Source: a virus. From it: a DNA stretch of 22,662 bases. Under the pieces are notes generated by a model that was given only the letters and a program-made list of their open reading frames with translations, made no database searches and was not told the origin of the DNA. The position numbers were made by a program, and so were the translations under genes. The DNA lies in IMG/VR virus record IMGVR_UViG_3300030329_002476, positions 1-22,662 of that record, one strand, 5' to 3'. Positions 20,792 through 22,662 of the stretch are shown here, piece after piece (position 1 is the stretch's first letter; the number at the start of each line of letters is the position of its first letter).

Positions 20792-21208
20792 TTAAAGATT
20801 TTCAAATATCTCAAAAGTTATTCTAATCTGTGTTTGATAAAAACCATCAGGCCCACCCGTTAATGTTTCAGGCCCAACAGGTGCATCGAAAATTACGCTG
20901 GAAACTGTTTGACGGTTGTATAAATCTCTTATCCTTTTTGCAATGGTTAAATTTGCTCCTGCCCCTGTCGATTCTGGGGTGTAAGTATTTAGAAGAATTA
21001 GACCAACAACAGAGTTATGAGAATCAGTTGATTGACTTAAATAAGCATTAGCACCAAAACTAACCTGACACTGGACAAACGATTCAACACCTGTTGAGTC
21101 ATAAGCCATATTATTGAATACAACAGGGATGACAGGACTACTTGCAAGTTCTGTAGCTAATCGTGCCTCAATAGTTGATCTGATTGTGTTTAGGTCAACG
21201 GCTGCCAT
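20792..21208 (-). CDS. tail terminator protein, lambda gpU-like (138 aa)
   Basis: The fold pattern fits tail terminator proteins (gpU/DUF4128 type). A long first helix (LNTIRSTIEARLATELA) leads to a strand pair (IPVVFNNMAYDS and FVQCQVSFGANAY), a NSVVGLILLNTYTPESTGAG segment with IAKRIRDLYN helix, and a C-terminal strand (YQTQIRITFEIFE). Tail terminators cap the finished tube and join it to the head connector. Start overlaps the upstream stop by one base (TGATG). Position between the gp10-like neck protein and the tail tube supports it. Confidence 0.82.
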   Translation of the reverse strand: MAAVDLNTIRSTIEARLATELASSPVIPVVFNNMAYDSTGVESFVQCQVSFGANAYLSQSTDSHNSVVGLILLNTYTPESTGAGANLTIAKRIRDLYNRQTVSSVIFDAPVGPETLTGGPDGFYQTQIRITFEIFENL

Positions 21209-21561
21209 CAGATACTCCTCTTGATTTTTTCATATTCTCCCCTAGCCCAGTTTTCCAATTCTTTTCCAATAATTTCTGGATAACCTTTTACTGTCGCTTG
21301 TCTTGTTCGGTACTGCCCGCCCCATGAAGGAGGCAAGTTTTGACCATAAATAACTGGTTCTGCATATTCAACATTATTTAATATCGTTCCTGTATATGGT
21401 TTTGACACATCTGTTTGCCATGCCATTCTCAAGCGTCCAGTATCGACTGGAGTTGCTTTCTTCACCCTTGCAGACCATTCCAAAGTCGTTGTTCTAACTA
21501 ATTTTTGAACGGCCTCAGCCATTACATCATCAATCTGATCAAGCCTTATTTGTCTAACCAT
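21208..21561 (-). CDS. HK97 gp10-like neck protein (117 aa)
   Basis: The hallmark KKATPVDTGRLRMAW motif (~34-50) identifies the HK97 gp10 / gp41-like family, which forms part of the neck between head and tail. The N-terminal helix (RLDQIDDVMAEAVQKLVR, near start) and the following NNVEYAEPVIYG motif are also family traits. The one-base overlaps with both neighbours indicate coupled translation. The length is typical. It is one of the more certain structural assignments in the connector region. Confidence 0.88.
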   Translation of the reverse strand: MVRQIRLDQIDDVMAEAVQKLVRTTTLEWSARVKKATPVDTGRLRMAWQTDVSKPYTGTILNNVEYAEPVIYGQNLPPSWGGQYRTRQATVKGYPEIIGKELENWARGEYEKIKRSI

Positions 21562-21917
21562 TACGACCTCAAGAACAAAGTAAAAGCAATTGGGGTATTA
21601 TTTTGTTCCTCAGTGTTGACCTGCACAATCTGATAAACAACTGAGCTGATTACAACACGATCTTTAGGTGTTGGTACATAATCCAAATCACCTGCTGAAA
21701 TAATACAAACCTTATCCTTTGCTTGAATTAAATCATTAACCTCAGAATTACTAACATCAGACAAAGCACCATTAACAACTGTATCTGCTGTGCTTTCGCT
21801 AATGGCTCCTGTTGTTGTGTTATAAGTTCCGGCAGTTACTTTTCTAATCGTTACAGAACCACCAAGAGCTTTTAAACTCTTAGATGCTGCTTTTTTTAAA
21901 GAAGAAGCAAGACCCAT
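21561..21917 (-). CDS. head-closure (stopper) protein candidate (118 aa)
   Basis: A basic N-terminal helix (LASSLKKAASKSLKALGG) is followed by a strand-rich body: VTIRKVTAGTYNTTTGAIS, then TVVNGALSDVSNSEV, AKDKVCIISAGDL, PTPKDRVVISSVVYQIVQV and a final AFTLFLRS strand. This is the usual layout of siphovirus head-closure (stopper, SPP1 gp16-like) proteins, which seal the connector after packaging. Position between an adaptor-like gene and the gp10-like gene agrees. The family has low sequence conservation, so the call is pattern plus context. Confidence 0.72.
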   Translation of the reverse strand: MGLASSLKKAASKSLKALGGSVTIRKVTAGTYNTTTGAISESTADTVVNGALSDVSNSEVNDLIQAKDKVCIISAGDLDYVPTPKDRVVISSVVYQIVQVNTEEQNNTPIAFTLFLRS

Positions 21918-22153
21918 TACAAACGATAAGCAACTACTTGACCGCTTGCCAAAGTAATACTTGTAATAACAATTCCTTCTATTTCTGTCCCTGCGTTCAT
22001 CGTTATTCCGTTAATAGTTGACGAACCATTTTCGGTCAAAGATTCAGAGACAAAAGTGCAAGAAGCATCTGCTAAAGCATGAACTTTCCCAAACCGCCCT
22101 GTATGTGCGCTTGTGTCAGTGATGATTAATGCTGCTGGATAGTCGTAAGGCAT
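21917..22153 (-). CDS. small virion-associated protein candidate (78 aa)
   Basis: A 78-residue beta-rich protein: PALIITDTSAHTG-like start (YPAALIITDTSAHTGRFGKV), then ALADASCTFVSESLTEN, a GITMNAGTEIEGIVITSITL segment and a final ASGQVVAYRL strand. Similar short modules, with an AHTG(R/N)FG turn and a GTEIxG motif, occur in phage structural regions as small spike, decoration or connector-linked proteins. It overlaps the stopper start by one base and follows the adaptor by two bases. Exact role unknown. Confidence 0.65.
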   Translation of the reverse strand: MPYDYPAALIITDTSAHTGRFGKVHALADASCTFVSESLTENGSSTINGITMNAGTEIEGIVITSITLASGQVVAYRL

Positions 22154-22155
22154 GG

Positions 22156-22662
22156 TTAGCTCCGTTTGATGGCTACGTTTCCGGGTCCACTGATTCTAAG
22201 ACCAGTGAAGTATCTTTCAACGATTGGGGGGATTCTATCTGCACCAACTGACCCGTAAAAATTAGGAGTAACATTCAAATTTCCAATCTGAACATTTTTA
22301 AAATCTTCTAAACCACCTAAACCAATACCACTTGGATTGTTTTGCAAATAAACAGCTAAAACAACTTGAGCTTTTTTAATTTGATCGGGTATCTCTGTCG
22401 TTGTGTAATAGTCAGTTGTAATGCGAAAAGGAAATCCAGTTGCATAAGTATTGATATAAGTATCAGGTTTTCTAACTCCATCTCTAGGCCATTGAAGAGC
22501 TTGAGTATCGTCAGCCCTTGCACCTAAAAATCTTTCACGATCAATTCTTTGACAAGCTGTATATAAAGCACGATTTCTATAGTCATCACTTGTCGAGCCA
22601 GCTTCCCATGCTTTTACATCGTCATCAGGTGTCAAACCTTCAACGATTGCATTGGCATCAGA
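22156..22662 (-). CDS. head-tail adaptor / DnaT-like connector protein, 5' end cut
   Basis: The frame stays open to the right edge, so the N-terminus is missing; a TTG at 22635 is internal because SDANAIVEGL before it belongs to the family pattern. The rest has a helical N-terminal half (DDYRNRALYTACQRIDRERF), the LGARADDTQALQWPRDGV motif and IPDQIKKAQVVLAVYLQN, all typical of the phage DnaT-like / gp6-like head-tail adaptor family. It then has a strand-rich end with VERYFTGLRI. These proteins form the ring below the portal. The name DnaT-like is historical; the structural role follows from context. Confidence 0.82.
   Translation of the reverse strand, partial: SDANAIVEGLTPDDDVKAWEAGSTSDDYRNRALYTACQRIDRERFLGARADDTQALQWPRDGVRKPDTYINTYATGFPFRITTDYYTTTEIPDQIKKAQVVLAVYLQNNPSGIGLGGLEDFKNVQIGNLNVTPNFYGSVGADRIPPIVERYFTGLRISGPGNVAIKRS

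Noticed and set aside
1-22662. tRNA genes, CRISPR arrays, insertion sequences, integrase and att sites
   Set aside because: I looked on both strands and saw no cloverleaf with CCA end, spaced repeats, transposase or recombinase motifs.

Overview
The window looks like part of a tailed phage of a marine picocyanobacterium (Prochlorococcus or Synechococcus), or a prophage or metagenomic contig of that type. The DNA is AT-rich. One arm is an almost complete lambda-like siphovirus head-tail connector and tail module. The centre holds a set of small secreted or membrane proteins that resemble, from memory, proteins otherwise seen in cyanophages (especially T4-like cyanomyoviruses). I see no integrase, terminase, capsid, portal, photosynthesis gene, tRNA or CRISPR array here, so whether the phage is lytic or temperate cannot be decided.

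Region 1 (1-3680), replication/recombination arm, mostly + strand. It holds a 5'-truncated RusA-type Holliday junction resolvase and a complete galE (UDP-glucose 4-epimerase) on the opposite strand, whose 3' end runs into rusA. Two small genes follow, then a clear sigma70 promoter with an oppositely directed partner. A tightly coupled + strand operon comes next: an ERF-family single-strand annealing protein, a ribbon-helix-helix-like small protein and three unrecognised proteins. It ends in a GC-richer segment that could fold as a structured RNA, followed by a strong intrinsic terminator.

Region 2 (3637-7660), accessory arm with interleaved strands. A minus-strand set of four small overlapping genes faces away from a + strand operon. 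That operon encodes a two-helix membrane protein and three consecutive exported proteins, the last without an obvious normal start codon. Two further membrane or surface-type proteins lie on the minus strand, and there may be a hidden single-membrane-span peptide.

Region 3 (7562-22662), late virion module, all minus strand, so transcription runs from the right edge leftwards. In transcription order: partial head-tail adaptor, small virion-type protein, head-closure protein, gp10-like neck protein, tail terminator, a 47-aa gene, tail tube, tail assembly chaperone G with a -1 frameshift extension (G-T) at a run of eight A, tape measure, then lambda-style M, L, K (JAMM domain only), I and J, and finally two fibre-like proteins separated by two small proteins. 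The tape measure (690 aa) suggests a tail of roughly 100 nm.

The recombination genes would process replicating phage DNA and the late operon builds neck, tail and fibres. The secreted block probably acts at the host envelope, but its function is unknown. galE may alter sugar-nucleotide pools or host surface glycans; that is inference.
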